Notes: a model not told the origin generated them from the sequence alone. 64,000 bases of DNA from Coprococcus sp. (GCA_017935345.1 JAGBHU010000044.1:186001-250000), one strand, 5' to 3'. Positions 35,938-46,009 are shown, counted from the first letter of the stretch. Translations and numbers: made by a program.

Positions 35938-36855
35938 CTATACATGTGTATGTGTAAATAAATGTTCCTGACAATACTCTTTATTGCCCTTACACTTTGA
36001 GCAATATCTGAACTGCATATCCGGTGCTTCTTTATCCGTTATTCCACATACAGCACATTTATGTGTAACATTTTCTGTTTTATTTACTTTTACCTGCTTT
36101 TTGTAATCTCTTCGCCGTTTAATATGTTTTGGAGAAAATCTCCTGAAATTCTTTGTACTTAAATAGAAGATTGCAAAACTTAACAGTGAAAGCACAATGT
36201 TTGCACGCATCATAATTGTATCTGCTATTTTAAATTCATAAGCAGTAAATACCAAATAGATTATGGACAGCCACTTCATCTTAATCGGTATAATCATCGC
36301 ATACAATACAGTCATATTCGGATAACATACAGCTATGGCAAGGAATATGGTAAGCATAATATAATAGGTAGAAACACAATATGGCGGTAAGGAAAATACG
36401 CTGCTATCAAAATCTACACCATATGAAACATATTGATCAACAACATCATAATCCATACCCAATGTAGTAAAATCACTGATATGAAGCATATAGTGGCATA
36501 CAATATATGTCAGCATGGAGCCAACCATTGTAACAATCATACCGCCAAATATATAAATGTTATATAGAAATGCCCCCATGGTTTTCTCTAACTGGGTACC
36601 GATACTATAATAAAATATCAGTGCAACAACTACCCATAGACTTATTCCTCTCGGCGGAGTAATAACCCACGTCACAAGTCTCCATACCTGTCCTTTCATA
36701 ACAAGTGACGGTACAAGAGTAAGATAGCTCAAAATATCCGGTGCAAACATATATAACAGATAGCCTATTACATATCCTATCATAATATAAAGCGATAAAT
36801 TTCTGACAGCATATCTGCCAAATTTACGCTGCATTTTATTCATAAAACCATCCAT
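35938..36855 (-). CDS. rhomboid-like membrane protein (probable pseudoprotease) with zinc-ribbon tail
   Basis: The 305-residue protein has six membrane segments with rhomboid/derlin-type hallmarks: MKGQVWRLVTWVITPP after the first segment and PIKMKWLSIIYLVF late in the core. The catalytic GxSG and the partner His are not visible, so it is probably inactive as a protease. The soluble tail (~245-305) has CxxC pairs and His residues (CAVCG, CSKCKGNKEYCQEH, HTHV) that likely bind zinc. Function unknown; inactive rhomboids bind or escort membrane clients. Confidence 0.7.
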   Translation of the reverse strand: MDGFMNKMQRKFGRYAVRNLSLYIMIGYVIGYLLYMFAPDILSYLTLVPSLVMKGQVWRLVTWVITPPRGISLWVVVALIFYYSIGTQLEKTMGAFLYNIYIFGGMIVTMVGSMLTYIVCHYMLHISDFTTLGMDYDVVDQYVSYGVDFDSSVFSLPPYCVSTYYIMLTIFLAIAVCYPNMTVLYAMIIPIKMKWLSIIYLVFTAYEFKIADTIMMRANIVLSLLSFAIFYLSTKNFRRFSPKHIKRRRDYKKQVKVNKTENVTHKCAVCGITDKEAPDMQFRYCSKCKGNKEYCQEHLFTHTHV

Positions 36856-36897
36856 CTATAAAAATCTCCTTTATAAATGTGTAAATACACTTTTAAA

Positions 36898-36926
36898 ATT
36901 ATATAATAGAAAGCAAAAGTTTACAA
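36898..36926 (-). promoter_or_regulatory. promoter of the rhomboid-like gene
   Basis: TTGTAA (36921-36926) and TATAAT (36898-36903) are separated by 17 bp on the minus strand. The rest of the gap up to the XRE gene (36856-37142) shows no other feature. Confidence 0.65.
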
Positions 36927-37142
36927 CACATTAATTTATGAAGTTTTTTTATTTTAATACCCATGAAATTTTGACCGTACCATATTTCCATGATATATTT
37001 AAACAAACTCCAATATGGCTTAAAAATGAGGTATTCTCACTATCTGAGAGTAATTTATGGTTTGTGGTGTGTATTTCTCCCCCTCATTTTTGTAGAATTA
37101 TTTTCGTAATTGATTACAATATCATTAAAGGAAGTACAAATT

Positions 37143-38390
37143 ATGGAAAAGAAAACAATTGGCAGCTTTATTGCTGCATTACGAAAAGCAAATGGCATGA
37201 CACAAAAAGAACTTGCCGACATGCTAAATGTTTCTGATAAGTCAGTCAGCCGTTGGGAGCGTGACGAAACCGCCCCTGACCTGACCTTAATTCCTATCAT
37301 TGCAGATATCTTTCACGTTACATCGGATGAGCTACTGAGGGGTGAAAGAATAAACAACGAAGCCCAATCAGAGGATAAGATTCGAATCCGCTCAGAAAAG
37401 CAAATCCAAATAATTATTTCTAAGGAGATAACCAATTTTTCCGTAAAAAGCACGGTCTCTATAGGAATTGCCGCTATGGGACTGATGGCTGCCATTATAT
37501 GTAATTTTGGATTTTATCGGGCATATATTGGCTTCTTTCTTGCCACCTGCCTCTATATTATTGCAGTCATATGTGAAACCATTTTTCTAAAGCTTTCATT
37601 TTCTTCTATCAATAATGAGGACTTTGATTATACAACAATAAGCAAAGGAAAATACAAAATGATTAACATAGCCAAACGAACATTTGTCGCTATTCTTGTA
37701 TTATTTGCCATATGTATGCCACTTGTGATATTCCCATACGATGCCTATATGGGAATTTCCATTGATACATGGTTTTCATTTGGCATTTGCGTTGGACTGA
37801 TTGCATTGCTTCTATGTGTTTTTGTATGTCATTATGTGGATATATATCTTAGAAAAAGAGACACTTATATACTATCAGAGCAGGAAAAAGCAATTGCAAA
37901 AAATAAAGATAACTATTTCAAAAAATGGATGAAACGCGGCAGTCTCACGATAATCATTACCATAATTTTGACAATCATTTATTTGTCAGTTACATCCGAT
38001 AAAATGCTTGTAACCGGAAACACCTTCTACAATTATGATGATTTTAAAGCATATATGGAAATAGGAACAGACTACGACGATGAGTATACTACTTACTATG
38101 ATGAGAATAACAACGAAATCTCCAAAGAAGAAGCACTCACGGAATATATTTATGATGTTGACGGAACAATCCTTTGCCAATACATGAATCTAAATCAGGA
38201 TGTTGTTCAAATCAGTTATGGAACAAAGGACGGAGCTCTTCCAATAACGGTCTATACGGATGAAGATTTGCAAACGGATACCAACATCCGCAATTCCATT
38301 AACTTTATTTGGTTCATCATCTATGCAGCGGAAATAATTTTGTTTCTGATATGCTATCTGCGAAATATCAAAAAGATAGAAAATGCCTAA
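37143..38390 (+). CDS. XRE-family regulator with membrane domain
   Basis: The 415-residue protein has an N-terminal Cro/C1 helix-turn-helix (residues ~8-62, TQKELADMLNVSDKSVSRWE), then five to six membrane segments and a ~75-residue extracytoplasmic region rich in Asp and Tyr before the last segment. Such proteins read an envelope signal and control nearby or remote genes; targets are unknown. I use the ATG at 37143 after AAAGGAAG. An 11-codon upstream extension is possible. It is a single-gene unit. Confidence 0.85.
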   Translation: MEKKTIGSFIAALRKANGMTQKELADMLNVSDKSVSRWERDETAPDLTLIPIIADIFHVTSDELLRGERINNEAQSEDKIRIRSEKQIQIIISKEITNFSVKSTVSIGIAAMGLMAAIICNFGFYRAYIGFFLATCLYIIAVICETIFLKLSFSSINNEDFDYTTISKGKYKMINIAKRTFVAILVLFAICMPLVIFPYDAYMGISIDTWFSFGICVGLIALLLCVFVCHYVDIYLRKRDTYILSEQEKAIAKNKDNYFKKWMKRGSLTIIITIILTIIYLSVTSDKMLVTGNTFYNYDDFKAYMEIGTDYDDEYTTYYDENNNEISKEEALTEYIYDVDGTILCQYMNLNQDVVQISYGTKDGALPITVYTDEDLQTDTNIRNSINFIWFIIYAAEIILFLICYLRNIKKIENA

Positions 38391-38401
38391 ATAATAATCT
38401 T

Positions 38402-38452
38402 AAAAAAACCTGCCGCCTTAATAATAAAAATCTTAAAGCGTCAGGCTTTTTT
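38402..38452. terminator. bidirectional terminator between convergent genes
   Basis: CCTGCCGCCTTAA and TTAAAGCGTCAGG form a stem with two mismatches, flanked by A-run and T-run, so it can work on both strands. It lies between the XRE gene and the LysM gene. Confidence 0.8.
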
Positions 38453-38465
38453 AACTAATTTTTCA

Positions 38466-38831
38466 CTACTCTTCAGCCAAAGGCATAATACCATAATCCT
38501 CACAGGTTCCCCTGATTACCATACCCTCAACAAGCGGCAGCCTATATAAATCAGGGTTCAATCTGAACAAATCATCAGGAGATGTTCCAAGATTCTTCAT
38601 AAGCTCTTCAAAGGTATCTCCTGCCTTAACCGTATATGTGAGTTCCTGACAGCCCCCCTGTACAGGTACACAGATTTCCTCTCCCGGCTGCATGTTATAT
38701 ACATTTACATATGGGTTCGCCGAAATAATATCACTTAAATTTACATTATGCATTCTTGATATCTTATATAAGGTATCACCCTTTTTTACTACATGTATAA
38801 TACCATTACACGATTTAAAATTCTGATTCAT
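38466..38831 (-). CDS. double LysM domain protein
   Basis: The 121-residue protein contains two LysM units (HVVKKGDTLYKISRMHNV, ~13-57; YTVKAGDTFEELMKNLG, ~66-110). LysM binds the glycan of peptidoglycan. There is no signal peptide. Some cytosolic LysM proteins of this size belong to the spore coat or spore-wall set; that is a possibility only. Confidence 0.85.
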   Translation of the reverse strand: MNQNFKSCNGIIHVVKKGDTLYKISRMHNVNLSDIISANPYVNVYNMQPGEEICVPVQGGCQELTYTVKAGDTFEELMKNLGTSPDDLFRLNPDLYRLPLVEGMVIRGTCEDYGIMPLAEE

Positions 38832-38861
38832 ATATCCAAATCCTTAAATTGCTTTTACCAC

Positions 38862-38891
38862 AATATATTCATTTTTCTTATAATTGTTCAA
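38862..38891 (-). promoter_or_regulatory. promoter of the LysM gene
   Basis: TTGAAC (38886-38891) and TATATT (38862-38867) are separated by 18 bp on the minus strand. Confidence 0.45.
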
Positions 38892-38942
38892 AAAATAAAC
38901 CATATCGCCAAAATTTTCTTAGGTTAAGTTTTAATAAACTTA

Positions 38943-38985
38943 TTGTTTTTTATGAAACCTTACTCTATAATAAAGTAGTTTCATA
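38943..38985 (+). promoter_or_regulatory. activase promoter with inverted repeat around the -10
   Basis: TTGTTT (38943-38948) and a perfect TATAAT (38966-38971) are separated by 17 bp. TATGAAAC (38951-38958) and GTTTCATA (38978-38985) form a perfect inverted repeat that brackets the -10, which suggests a repressor or activator site. Confidence 0.55.
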
Positions 38986-39059
38986 GACAATTATGTCATA
39001 GGAAATCGAAATATTGAGAATTCAAATAGAGAAATATATAGAATTGGAAGGTTTATTTT

Positions 39060-42000
39060 ATGTACACATTAGGAATTGATATTGGTTCAACGACAGTTAA
39101 AGTTGCAGTATTAGACGAAAAGCATTCTATTCTCTTTTCCGACTATAAGAGGCACTATGCAAACATCAGGGAAACACTTAAGCTCCTTGTAGATGAAGCA
39201 AAAGAGCAGTTGGGTGATGTATCTGTTCATCCATGTATAACAGGATCAGGCGGACTTGCCCTTGCCCAACTTATCGGTGTGCCGTTTACACAGGAGGTAG
39301 TCTGTGTATCTGAGGCACTTCAGGATTATGCCCCTCACACAGATGTCGCTATAGAGCTTGGTGGTGAAGATGCAAAAATTATTTATTTTACAAATGGTAT
39401 TGAGCAGCGTATGAATGGTGTATGCGCAGGTGGTACGGGTTCTTTCATCGACCAGATGGCTACATTGCTCCAAACTGACGCATCAGGTCTGAACGAATAT
39501 GCAAAGGATTATGATACCATATACCCTATTGCTGCGCGATGCGGTGTATTTGCAAAAACCGATATACAGCCACTTATCAACGAAGGTGCAACCAAACCAA
39601 ATCTTGCCGCTTCTATCTTTCAGGCAGTTGTTAATCAGACAATATCCGGTCTGGCATGTGGTAAACCGATTAAAGGAAATGTCGCTTTCCTTGGCGGTCC
39701 TCTCCACTTCCTTCCGGAGCTTAAAAATGCATTTATAAGAACACTGGATTTATCAGGTGATGCCATTATTGACCCTGCTCACTCACATCTGTTCGCGGCT
39801 GTTGGTGCAGCACTGAATGCAAAGGAAACTGTTACAAATACACTTTCCCAGCTTTCTGATACCCTTTCAAAAGAGCTTAAGCTGGCTGTTGATGTTGACA
39901 GACTTGCACCACTTTTTGAAGATGACGCTGCATACGAGGAATTTAAAAAGGAACATAATAAGTATACCGTTAAACGTGGCGATATTAAGAATTATAAAGG
40001 CAACTGCTTTATCGGTATAGACGCAGGCTCAACGACTACGAAGGTAGCGCTTGTCGGTACAAACGGCGAGCTTCTCTATGATTTTTACAGCAGTAATAAC
40101 GGCAGTCCGCTCAACACCACCATCAGGGCTATTAAGGAAATATACGAGATACTTCCTGAAGGTGCTGTTATAGCAGGCTCCTGCTCAACAGGTTATGGTG
40201 AAGCGCTGATAAAGCAGGCTCTTATGCTTGATTTCGGCGAAGTAGAAACCATTGCACATTATACTGCCGCTGCGTTCTTCGACCCTGAGGTTGACTGTAT
40301 CCTCGATATCGGCGGTCAGGATATGAAATGTATTAAAATAAAGAACAAGGTTGTCGATAATGTTATGCTGAATGAGGCATGTTCCTCCGGCTGCGGTTCA
40401 TTTATTGAAACCTTTGCAAAATCCCTTAACTATGAAATTGCTGATTTTGCAAGAATTGCCGTTACAGCACAGAATCCGATTGACCTCGGTTCACGCTGTA
40501 CCGTATTTATGAATTCCAAGGTTAAACAGGCACAAAAAGAAGGTGCATCCGTTGCTGATATATCAGCAGGTCTTGCATATTCTGTCATCAAAAATGCTCT
40601 GCTTAAGGTTATTAAGCTTACAGACCCGAAGGATTTAGGAAAGCATGTAGTCGTTCAGGGTGGTACATTCTACAATGATGCCGTATTAAAATCCTTTGAG
40701 GTTATATCAGGCAGAGAGGCGATACGTCCTGATATCTCAGGTATCATGGGCGCATTTGGTGCTGCCCTTATTGCAAAGAGTAAGTATAAGGAAGGCTTTA
40801 AAACCTCCATGCTCTCTATTGATGAGATCAGTAAGCTTACCTATGAAACCTCCATGACAAGATGTAAGGGATGTACAAATAACTGTCTGCTTACAATTAA
40901 TAAATTCTCAAACGGCAGACGTTTCATTACCGGTAATCGTTGTGAAAAGGGAATCGGCCTTAAGAAAAATGCAGATAACATTCCGAATCTGTTTGAATAT
41001 AAGCTGAACAAAATATTTGATTACACCCCACTTACACCTGATATGGCAAAGAGAGGTAAGATTGGTGTGCCAAGAGTTCTGAATATGTATGAAAACTATC
41101 CGTTCTGGTTCACCTTCCTTACAAAGCTGGGATTTTCTGTTGTACTTTCACCAAAGTCCTCAAGAGATATTTACAGCCTTGGTATCGAGTCTATTCCGAG
41201 CGAATCAGAATGTTATCCGGCAAAAATATCACACGGACATGTTATGTGGCTTTTAAAACAGGGACTTACATCTATCTTCTATCCTTGTGTGCCATACGAG
41301 ATGAATGAGACACCGGATGCAAACAACCACTACAACTGTCCTATTGTTACCTCATATGCTGAAAACATCAAGAATAACATGGAGGAGCTTAAGGCGGATA
41401 ACATTCAGTTTATAAGACCTTTCGTCGCTCTTGATAATGAAGAAGCCCTCGTAAAAAGACTTCATAGAGAACTGAAAAAGCATTATGATGTAACGATGGA
41501 GGAAATAGCCGGAGCTGTAAGAGCCGCTTATGAAGAGGCGGAAAGAGTAAAACAGGATATTCGGGATAAAGGTGAAGAAACCCTTAGATATATCAATGAC
41601 AATGATATGCTTGGAATCGTAATTGCAGGCAGACCATATCATATTGACCCTGAAATCAATCATGGTCTTCCTGAGCTGATTAATTCTTACAAAATAGCTG
41701 TTTTAACAGAGGATTCCATAGCCCATTTAGGTCAGGTAGACAGACCACTGATTGTCTCCGACCAATGGATGTATCATTCAAGACTATATAAAGCCGCAAA
41801 CTATGTTAAGACCTGTGACAACTTAGAGCTGATACAGCTTAACTCCTTTGGATGCGGTCTTGATGCTGTTACAACGGACTGTGTCAATGATATACTGACA
41901 AATTCAGGAAAGATATATACCGTTCTTAAGATTGATGAGGTAAGTAATCTGGGCGCTGCCAGAATCAGAATCCGATCTCTGATTAGTGCCGTAAATGTAA

Positions 42001-43277
42001 GACGGGAGCAGCACTATAAAACCTGCCCGTCTTCCAGTTCCATCAACAGAATAGAATTTACAAAGGATATGATGAAGGACTATACCGTTCTTGCACCACA
42101 GATGTCACCGATTCACTTTGATTTGCTGGCGCCTGCATTTGAATGTATGGGACTGAATATCGAGATTCTTCCTGACGCAACAAAGGAAACTATTGATGTA
42201 GGTCTGAAATATGTTAATAATGATGCCTGCTATCCGTCACTTATCGTTGTCGGTCAGCTTATGAGTGCCGTAACATCAGGAAAATATGACGTAAACAAGC
42301 TGGCGGTTATCATGAGCCAGACAGGCGGCGGATGTCGTGCCACCAACTATGTCGGCTTTATCAGACGTGCGCTTTCCAAAGCAGGCTATGGACAAATTCC
42401 TGTTATTGCATTATCCGCTCAGGGCTTTGAAAAAAACTCAGGCTTCCCGATAAACTACAAGATATTAAAGCGTGCCATGCAGGCGATTATCTATGGTGAT
42501 GTATTTATGCGGTGTCTCTATCGGACAAGACCATACGAGAAGGAGCCGGGTTCTGCAAATGCCCTCCATGAGAAATGGAAGAAAATATGTCAGGACAGTC
42601 TTCGTGCTTCCGGAAGTACAGCACAATTTAAAAAGAATATTAAAGGAATTGTACATGACTTTGATACACTTCCACTACTTGATATTAAAAAGCCAAGAGT
42701 CGGCATTGTAGGCGAAATACTCGTAAAATTCCTTCCTTCAGCAAATAACCACCTTGTCGAGCTGCTTGAAAGTGAAGGAGCAGAAGCAGTTATGCCTGAC
42801 TTACTCGATTTCTTCATGTACTGCTTCTACAACAACAACTATAAGCATGAATTCCTTGGCAAGACAAAGAAAAGTGCCGTTATCAGTAATGCAGGAATTG
42901 CATTCCTTGAGCATATGAGAAAGCCTGCAAAGGATGCTCTTGAAGCAAGCAATCGCTTTGAAGCACCTACCCATATCAGCAAGCTTGCCGAATATGCTAA
43001 ACCGTTTGTTTCCATCGGTAATCAGACCGGTGAAGGCTGGTTCCTTACAGGTGAAATGATCGAGCTGATAAACAGCGGTGCTGCAAACATCGTATGCGCC
43101 CAGCCGTTTGCCTGTCTTCCAAACCACATAGTCGGTAAGGGTGTCATTAAGCACTTAAGAGAGGCATATCCTGATGCAAACATTGTTGCAGTCGACTACG
43201 ATCCGGGTGCATCTGAGGTCAACCAGATAAACAGAATTAAGCTGATGCTGGCTGCGGCAAATAAGAAGATGAAATAA
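39060..43277 (+). CDS. giant acyl-CoA dehydratase activase-related protein
   Basis: The 1405-residue protein joins two BadF/BcrA/HgdC-type ATPase domains (residues ~1-260, [16 protein letters not shown]; ~318-580, [16 protein letters not shown]), each with the Gly-rich second phosphate loop and a Cys motif ([16 protein letters not shown]). A Cys cluster CKGCTNNC (~602) follows, then DUF2229 and an HgdB-like C-terminal region. Classical activases are 260-residue dimers with one [4Fe-4S] cluster that drive electrons into 2-hydroxyacyl-CoA dehydratase. Very large fused forms are widespread in Clostridia, but their substrate is not known. The gene is a single-gene unit with a strong promoter; no dehydratase gene is nearby. 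Confidence 0.9.
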   Translation: MYTLGIDIGSTTVKVAVLDEKHSILFSDYKRHYANIRETLKLLVDEAKEQLGDVSVHPCITGSGGLALAQLIGVPFTQEVVCVSEALQDYAPHTDVAIELGGEDAKIIYFTNGIEQRMNGVCAGGTGSFIDQMATLLQTDASGLNEYAKDYDTIYPIAARCGVFAKTDIQPLINEGATKPNLAASIFQAVVNQTISGLACGKPIKGNVAFLGGPLHFLPELKNAFIRTLDLSGDAIIDPAHSHLFAAVGAALNAKETVTNTLSQLSDTLSKELKLAVDVDRLAPLFEDDAAYEEFKKEHNKYTVKRGDIKNYKGNCFIGIDAGSTTTKVALVGTNGELLYDFYSSNNGSPLNTTIRAIKEIYEILPEGAVIAGSCSTGYGEALIKQALMLDFGEVETIAHYTAAAFFDPEVDCILDIGGQDMKCIKIKNKVVDNVMLNEACSSGCGSFIETFAKSLNYEIADFARIAVTAQNPIDLGSRCTVFMNSKVKQAQKEGASVADISAGLAYSVIKNALLKVIKLTDPKDLGKHVVVQGGTFYNDAVLKSFEVISGREAIRPDISGIMGAFGAALIAKSKYKEGFKTSMLSIDEISKLTYETSMTRCKGCTNNCLLTINKFSNGRRFITGNRCEKGIGLKKNADNIPNLFEYKLNKIFDYTPLTPDMAKRGKIGVPRVLNMYENYPFWFTFLTKLGFSVVLSPKSSRDIYSLGIESIPSESECYPAKISHGHVMWLLKQGLTSIFYPCVPYEMNETPDANNHYNCPIVTSYAENIKNNMEELKADNIQFIRPFVALDNEEALVKRLHRELKKHYDVTMEEIAGAVRAAYEEAERVKQDIRDKGEETLRYINDNDMLGIVIAGRPYHIDPEINHGLPELINSYKIAVLTEDSIAHLGQVDRPLIVSDQWMYHSRLYKAANYVKTCDNLELIQLNSFGCGLDAVTTDCVNDILTNSGKIYTVLKIDEVSNLGAARIRIRSLISAVNVRREQHYKTCPSSSSINRIEFTKDMMKDYTVLAPQMSPIHFDLLAPAFECMGLNIEILPDATKETIDVGLKYVNNDACYPSLIVVGQLMSAVTSGKYDVNKLAVIMSQTGGGCRATNYVGFIRRALSKAGYGQIPVIALSAQGFEKNSGFPINYKILKRAMQAIIYGDVFMRCLYRTRPYEKEPGSANALHEKWKKICQDSLRASGSTAQFKKNIKGIVHDFDTLPLLDIKKPRVGIVGEILVKFLPSANNHLVELLESEGAEAVMPDLLDFFMYCFYNNNYKHEFLGKTKKSAVISNAGIAFLEHMRKPAKDALEASNRFEAPTHISKLAEYAKPFVSIGNQTGEGWFLTGEMIELINSGAANIVCAQPFACLPNHIVGKGVIKHLREAYPDANIVAVDYDPGASEVNQINRIKLMLAAANKKMK

Positions 43278-43312
43278 TCAGTAATTCAATAATTCAAGCA
43301 AATAATAATATA

Positions 43313-43386
43313 GGCAGCCTGTTATTCTATATTGTTTTACGAAACCGCTATATGCTTTGTAAATCAATATGGAATAACAGGCTGCC
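43313..43386. repeat. intergenic inverted-repeat element (22-bp arms)
   Basis: Arms at 43313-43334 and 43365-43386 match 21 of 22 positions; both ends read GGCAGCC/GGCTGCC. The loop (TTTTACGAAACCGC...TTTGTAAA) pairs further. Arms and loop align with the element at 22262-22362 on the opposite strand. It lies between convergent genes and could stop transcription from both sides. Confidence 0.8.
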
Positions 43387-43408
43387 CTTTGCTTTATCGT
43401 TTTACATC

Positions 43409-43798
43409 CTATTCCTTTTTGCCAAAAGCCCTCTTCTCTCTTATAAGATATTCATATATTCCCAAAAGTACAGAGCCTGCACCATAGCAAATAATATCCT
43501 TAACATCAAATACACCGCCAATCAGGGTACTGAGAAACCTGTTATCTGCAAGTCCTAATAGATCCACGATGTGAAACCATTGAAGTACCTCAACGATTAC
43601 CGCAAATAGAAATACATATAGCGGAAGCAGTCTGATGCCATTCGGTATGAATATTCTCACAAATGTATATACCACTATGACTACAATCACATCACCAATA
43701 TACGGCCTGACAAAATCATCATGTATGTATAATGCAATAAAAACCTCAACGGCAAGCAATATGATTGTAGCCGTCAAATATAATAATCTTTTTTTCAT
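43409..43798 (-). CDS. DUF2809 family membrane protein
   Basis: The 129-residue protein has four to five membrane segments and the DUF2809 pattern (FVRPYIGDVIVVIVVYTFVR; VEVLQ; RFLSTLIGGVFDVKDIICY). The function of this family is unknown to me. I start it at 43798, after GGGAG. The frame is open another 25 codons, but those codons are left-over sequence of an immunity-like paralogue. Confidence 0.75.
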   Translation of the reverse strand: MKKRLLYLTATIILLAVEVFIALYIHDDFVRPYIGDVIVVIVVYTFVRIFIPNGIRLLPLYVFLFAVIVEVLQWFHIVDLLGLADNRFLSTLIGGVFDVKDIICYGAGSVLLGIYEYLIREKRAFGKKE

Positions 43799-43819
43799 GC
43801 TTTTTCTCCCGTCTTTCAT

Positions 43820-44051
43820 AAATAATTCTTTTTCCTGATTTAGCATTTGAACATCTTGGCATTTCTGTCCCATAGTGTCGAAATTCTTTATAATATATTT
43901 CAGCCATCACATTATAGTCATCTATATGCTTAATAAAATTATAACTAAATCATATTGATCTAGGAAAGTATCTTTTATAAATAACTACAATAATAAGAAC
44001 AGCCAAAACAACTAACCCTATTTTCTTATATTTTTCAATATTCCTTTTCAT
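43820..44051 (-). pseudogene. decayed seventh member of the immunity-like family
   Basis: From the ATG at 44051 (inside the end of the upstream gene) the frame reads KRNIEKYKKIGLVVLAVL, a membrane anchor, then hits TGA near 43953. It resumes as DDYNVMAEIYYKEFRHYGTE, nearly identical to residues ~40-60 of the protein encoded at 47135-47638, and ends at the DUF2809 gene. The C-terminal two thirds are gone. DNA identity with the copy near 47.45-47.53 kb is high, so the loss is recent. Confidence 0.8.
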
Positions 44052-44586
44052 ATCGTTCATATCTATATTTGACATAAGCATAATACCAATGATCTGTAAT
44101 TTTTTCTATTTTAATATGCCTTTTTCCATCATCGGGATACTTTAGATATGATGGTCTTTTATCCTTTACTGAATAAATAATAGAACCAAGTCCATCTGAG
44201 TCACAAAACGAAACAAAGGTATCATACACATAAACATCTTCAACGTTATAAATCATCGTTCCTCTCATAAAGGCTTCAATTCCTCTTCGACAAATTTTGG
44301 ATTTATATTTGTCAAGCACAATTTCATAGCTATAATCAAAACAATATATTGTATCATCTTCAATAGCGGAATATGATATTATTCTATTATTATGTTTTTG
44401 ATAATCTTCATAATATATCTCTGCCATCGTATTATACACATCTAGATTTTTAAGGAAGTCTTTTTCGTGGTATTTTGATACATGGCGGTTTCTATTAAAG
44501 ATTATAATAACGATAATAGATAATAGAAGTATTAAAGCAATTATAACTATCAAATCGGTTTTATTATATTTACTATATTCTTTCAT
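44035..44586 (-). CDS. immunity-like membrane-anchored protein, paralogue 5
   Basis: A 183-residue protein with one N-terminal membrane segment (~12-32) and an extracytoplasmic domain. It shares the family landmarks HVSKYHEKDFLKNLD, MAEIYYEDYQKH, VYVYDTFVSFC, YSVKDKRPSYL and KITDHWYYAY with its neighbours. Its ATG overlaps the stop codon of a tip remnant as ATGA. The C-terminus is extended by a Tyr/Arg/Glu tail that runs into the next, decayed copy. Function inferred as immunity to a DUF3289-like toxin; no direct evidence. Confidence 0.75.
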   Translation of the reverse strand: MKEYSKYNKTDLIVIIALILLLSIIVIIIFNRNRHVSKYHEKDFLKNLDVYNTMAEIYYEDYQKHNNRIISYSAIEDDTIYCFDYSYEIVLDKYKSKICRRGIEAFMRGTMIYNVEDVYVYDTFVSFCDSDGLGSIIYSVKDKRPSYLKYPDDGKRHIKIEKITDHWYYAYVKYRYERYEKEY

Positions 44587-44765
44587 TCCAAGCTCCCCCT
44601 AAACGTCTTTTCAAATGTCATATAAGAGAAATATGGTTGATAATCTCCTCTGTAGAAATTGCAATATTGAAGAATATACCAGCTCCGAAATCCCTAAATA
44701 TTTCCATATTCAAATTATTGTAAATAGACTCACTTATATGATTAACCTTCATTCTTTATACGATT
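44583..44765 (-). pseudogene. orphan tip remnant A (DUF3289-like C-terminus)
   Basis: The last 36 codons read GFRSWYILQYCNFYRGDYQP and on to FRGSLE, closely matching the end of the large VWA protein. Upstream, homology continues with two stop codons (a TAG replacing Gln and a TAA) up to the stop codon of the preceding immunity-like gene. The TGA overlaps the next ATG. Confidence 0.8.
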
Positions 44766-45281
44766 TTATAAACCCTTATAATAAGCTTTATACCAATGGT
44801 CTGTTATTTTGATAATGTTTTTACTTCTTTTTCTCCTATCTCCTCCTGGATATGAAACATATGACGGCCACTTATCCTCTGCTGAATAAATAACAGATTC
44901 TTTATCATCTCCATCACAAAATGAAACAAATGTATCATATACATAGACAGAATATATCGCATTAATAAACTCATTCTTTCTAAAGTTTTCTAAAGCTTTT
45001 CTGAAAATCTCTTCATCCTCACTACTAATTCTAATATCGTAATTATAACTGTAACAATGTATCGTTCCTGACTCTATACATTCATAAGTCAATATAAGGT
45101 CAGTATTATTCTTTTTATAATCATCATAATATATTTCAGCCAGTCTGTTGCAGGCATCTACATTCTTAAGAAATTCCTTCTCTTCGTATTCTGATACATG
45201 AGGATGGTCTCTATAAATTTTTATAATCATGAACAATATCACAACAATGCTTACTGCTAATACATTTTTTATTTTAATCAT
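44766..45281 (-). CDS. immunity-like membrane-anchored protein, paralogue 4
   Basis: A 171-residue protein with an N-terminal membrane segment (~5-22) and the shared domain: HVSEYEEKEFLKNVD, LAEIYYDDYKKNN, VYVYDTFVSFCDGD, YSAEDKWPSYVSYP and KITDHWYKAY. It is AT-rich like the rest of the array. The ATG overlaps the stop codon of tip remnant B. Role inferred as for its paralogues. Confidence 0.75.
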   Translation of the reverse strand: MIKIKNVLAVSIVVILFMIIKIYRDHPHVSEYEEKEFLKNVDACNRLAEIYYDDYKKNNTDLILTYECIESGTIHCYSYNYDIRISSEDEEIFRKALENFRKNEFINAIYSVYVYDTFVSFCDGDDKESVIYSAEDKWPSYVSYPGGDRRKRSKNIIKITDHWYKAYYKGL

Positions 45282-45478
45282 TCTATGCTCCCCTTGATAG
45301 TTCTTTCAAATGTCATATAAGAAAAATACGGTTGATATGTTCCTCCATATAAATCATAATGCTGGAGAATATACCAACTCCGAAATCCCTGAATATACCT
45401 ATATTCAAATAATTGCATTTCCTCTAGAACAATATTTCCCTCATTCAATCAAAAAATATTACAAATATAGTATTTTAC
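45278..45478 (-). pseudogene. orphan tip remnant B (DUF3289-like C-terminus)
   Basis: The frame reads NEGNIVLEEMQLFEYRYIQG, then GFRSWYILQHYDLYGGTYQP and on to IKGSIE, matching about the last 65 residues of the large protein. One TGA replaces the Gly of the IFG motif. It begins directly after the stop codon of paralogue 3 and its own stop overlaps the start of paralogue 4. Confidence 0.82.
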
Positions 45479-46009
45479 CTATAATGCGTTAATATGTGCT
45501 TCATACCAATGGTCTGTTATTTTTGTTATAATAATTGATGCTTTACTAGAGCTTTCTGTACGTATGATATATGAGGGTTTTTTGTCTTTTGCCGAATAAA
45601 TAATCCATTCTTTTCCGCCCTCACAAAATGAAACAAATGTATCATATACATAAACATCATAAAGACTACTTCTAGTCATATAAGCTACTAATTCTTTTAA
45701 TGCAATCTGCCCAATTTCAACCTCCTCGTCACTAAGTTCAATATCATAGTTATAACTATAGCAATGTATAACATCCTCTTCAATAAGTGAATAGTGCAAT
45801 ATACTATCTGTATTATTTTTCTTATAATCTTCATAATATATCTCGGCCAACTTGTTATAAGCATCTAAATTTTTAAGGAATTCTTGCTCTTTATATTTTG
45901 AAACATGATGGTTTCTATTATAGATTATCATAATAATAACAGTTATTAGAACTATTAAAGCTATTACAACTATCAAATCTGTTTTATTATATTTACTATA
46001 TTCTTTCAC
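45479..46009 (-). CDS. immunity-like membrane-anchored protein, paralogue 3
   Basis: A 176-residue protein starting with GTG, which overlaps the TGA of tip remnant C as GTGA. It has the N-terminal membrane segment (~12-31), HVSKYKEQEFLKNLD, LAEIYYEDYKKNN, VYVYDTFVSFCEG, YSAKDKKPSYI and KITDHWYEAH. The first 13 residues are the same as in paralogue 5, so these two are closest. Role inferred as for its paralogues. Confidence 0.75.
   Translation of the reverse strand: MKEYSKYNKTDLIVVIALIVLITVIIMIIYNRNHHVSKYKEQEFLKNLDAYNKLAEIYYEDYKKNNTDSILHYSLIEEDVIHCYSYNYDIELSDEEVEIGQIALKELVAYMTRSSLYDVYVYDTFVSFCEGGKEWIIYSAKDKKPSYIIRTESSSKASIIITKITDHWYEAHINAL

Noticed and set aside
36938-37237. Plus-strand frame of 99 codons upstream of and overlapping the XRE gene
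   Set aside because: It overlaps the helix-turn-helix coding region in another frame and has no ribosome site.
43313-43386. Insertion-sequence ends
   Set aside because: The arms enclose only 30 nt and no transposase gene is present anywhere in the window; it is at most a MITE-like element.
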